DNA of 62,549 nt, taken from contig MNEL01000038.1 in the NCBI GenBank assembly GCA_001917665.1, forward strand, positions 18,868 through 81,416. The letters are read 5' to 3'. Each line of letters opens with the position of its first letter. Within the stretch, counting starts at the first letter, position 1. Below are positions 61,635 through 62,549 of this stretch, one piece after another. The stretch is from Gemmatimonadetes bacterium 13_1_40CM_69_22 (GTDB lineage Bacteria > Gemmatimonadota > Gemmatimonadetes > Gemmatimonadales > GWC2-71-9). The translations under genes and the position numbers were made by a program. The notes under the pieces were generated by a model that had not been told where the DNA came from, did no database searches, and saw only the letters and a program-made list of their open reading frames with translations.

Positions 61635-62549
61635 TCAGTTCCCGGTGGGGTCCGATACTTTGGGAAGGGGATACGCCTCACGCAGGGCGGCGAGGTAGTC
61701 GGTGTAGAGCCCCTGCAGCCCCGCGAATTCGCGCCTCACCGCGGCGCGGTACGGGGCGTCCGTCGCGAAGTGGTAGAGCAGCGCCGCCATCGTCTGGGCG
61801 TCGAGCAGAAAGCCGTGATGGCCGACGGCGCCGAGCGCATCCGCCTCCATCTCGAACGTGTGGTAGCCGCCGTTCGACGAATGCACCGTGACGCCGACCC
61901 CGGGAATCTGGGTCGCCACCGTGCCCGTTTCCTCGTAGGGCATGGGGCGCCCCGGCTCGGCCTCGACCTTCGTCGCGCCGAGCTGCTTCAAGTAGGCGAA
62001 CGCCACGTCGTTGAGCGCAGCGACCGAGATGCCGTTGCGGGATGACGAGTCCACGTCGATGCGCACCCTGGTCCCGGTGGCGGCGGCCGCGGCGCGGGCG
62101 GCGTCGCTCACCCGGTCCAGGACCTGCGCGAGATAGACCGGGTCGGGATAGCGGAGCCAGAACTCGGCGGCGGCGCGATCGGGAACGACGTTCGGGGCCT
62201 TCCCGCCCTCGGTGATGATGCCCTGGATGCGCGTCTCCGGACGCAGCGTACGCCGGATCGCGTCGATGTGGTTGAACAGCTCGATCACGCCCGTGAGCGC
62301 GTCCCGTCCGTCCCACGCCTGGAGCTGGTGCGCCGGCGCGCCCGAGAAGACGAAGCGGACGACGTCGATATTCATGCAGCAGCTGCCGAATCCGGGCGCG
62401 GACGCTTGCGTCGCGGTGGACGAATGCGAGCGCACCAGCACGTCGGCACCCTTGAACACGCCCGCGTTGTACATGACGGTTTTCGACGCCGGCGACGCGA
62501 TCTCCTCGGCGGGCGTGCCGTACACCGTCACCGTCCCCGGCGTCTTCGA
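61635..62549 (-). CDS. M20 family amidohydrolase (AbgB/HipO-like), 5' end outside window
   Basis: At least 304 residues of the C-terminal part; the reading frame stays open to the window edge. Motifs are GTPAEE, the dimerisation-domain segment VVRFVFSGAPAHQLQAWDGRDAL, GGKAPNVVPDRAAAEFWLRYPD and a C-terminal HSSNGGYHTFEMEADALG with metal-binding His/Glu. It resembles p-aminobenzoyl-glutamate hydrolases and aminoacylases. The stop lies directly before the DUF421 start. Confidence 0.9.
   Translation of the reverse strand, partial: SKTPGTVTVYGTPAEEIASPASKTVMYNAGVFKGADVLVRSHSSTATQASAPGFGSCCMNIDVVRFVFSGAPAHQLQAWDGRDALTGVIELFNHIDAIRRTLRPETRIQGIITEGGKAPNVVPDRAAAEFWLRYPDPVYLAQVLDRVSDAARAAAAATGTRVRIDVDSSSRNGISVAALNDVAFAYLKQLGATKVEAEPGRPMPYEETGTVATQIPGVGVTVHSSNGGYHTFEMEADALGAVGHHGFLLDAQTMAALLYHFATDAPYRAAVRREFAGLQGLYTDYLAALREAYPLPKVSDPTGN

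Overview
The window is high-GC bacterial chromosome with dense coding, many ATGA/GTGA stop-start overlaps and short intergenic gaps. The gene content best fits the phylum Gemmatimonadota or a close relative. It includes a large Ser/Thr kinase with a long C-terminal extension, RCC1 and Ig-like lipoproteins, MASE1-GGDEF and HD-GYP signalling proteins, a late futalosine-type menaquinone cluster, and promoters resembling the Bacteroidetes type (TTG-N20/21-TAnnTT) close to SD-poor start codons. This assignment rests on style and gene families only; no database search was possible. No tRNA, rRNA, CRISPR array, insertion sequence or phage gene was recognised.

Layout. 1-3.9 kb: the end of an Ig-repeat surface protein, frameshifted in its last repeat, then two paralogous lipoproteins, each followed by a strong hairpin. 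3.9-16.1 kb: Ser/Thr kinase, DUF4328 membrane protein, Mrp ATPase, a periplasmic helical protein, MASE1 diguanylate cyclase, Big2/beta-helix lipoprotein, MATE exporter and SAM hydroxide adenosyltransferase. 16.1-19.9 kb: an ECF sigma factor, a TonB-type receptor, a remnant of a second sigma gene, and a small anti-sigma-like protein. 20-24.3 kb: menG-ubiD-mqnP-ubiX-phosphodiesterase, the late steps of menaquinone synthesis. 24.4-29.3 kb: three tandem seven-bladed RCC1 lipoproteins, the third one decayed. 29.4-42.2 kb: beta-lactamase-like hydrolase, Fpg, PurD, M48 protease, a Cys/Met-metabolism PLP enzyme, an HD-GYP regulator, GlmM-GlmS, Dtd, Maf and an FHA-GAF-adenylate cyclase. 42.2-54.5 kb: TrpE, an outer-membrane barrel protein, a GspE/PilB ATPase fused to a receiver domain, an incomplete his cluster (hisC, hisB, hisH, frameshifted Nudix, hisF), an alkyltransferase-like protein and PrpE. 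54.5-62.5 kb: a minus-strand run tig-clpP-clpX-engB-hypothetical-hybrid histidine kinase, preceded by a DUF421 protein and a partial M20 peptidase.

The most unusual signal is a set of short palindromic elements, several of which lie inside genes. Two loci carry inverted arms built from tandem heptamers (GCGGAAT/GCGGAGT) around unrelated 55-64 bp cores. Two further loci have the same architecture built from octamers: one is an in-frame insertion of about 24 residues in GlmM, the other encodes the signal-peptide region of a hypothetical protein. A different 28-bp perfect palindrome occurs twice in engB, once as an in-frame insertion and once supplying the start codon. A four-hairpin cluster with TGAA/TCAA/TTCA/TTGA loops lies at 33.7 kb. 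Together these suggest active dispersal of small structured repeats, some tolerated in frame inside essential genes.

Other oddities are a HisC that stops before the usual C-terminal arginine motif, a poly-C tract that breaks the Nudix gene in the middle of the his cluster, a sigma-factor remnant flanking the TonB receptor, a likely CTG start for ubiX, and two face-to-face overlapping promoters at 35.0 kb.
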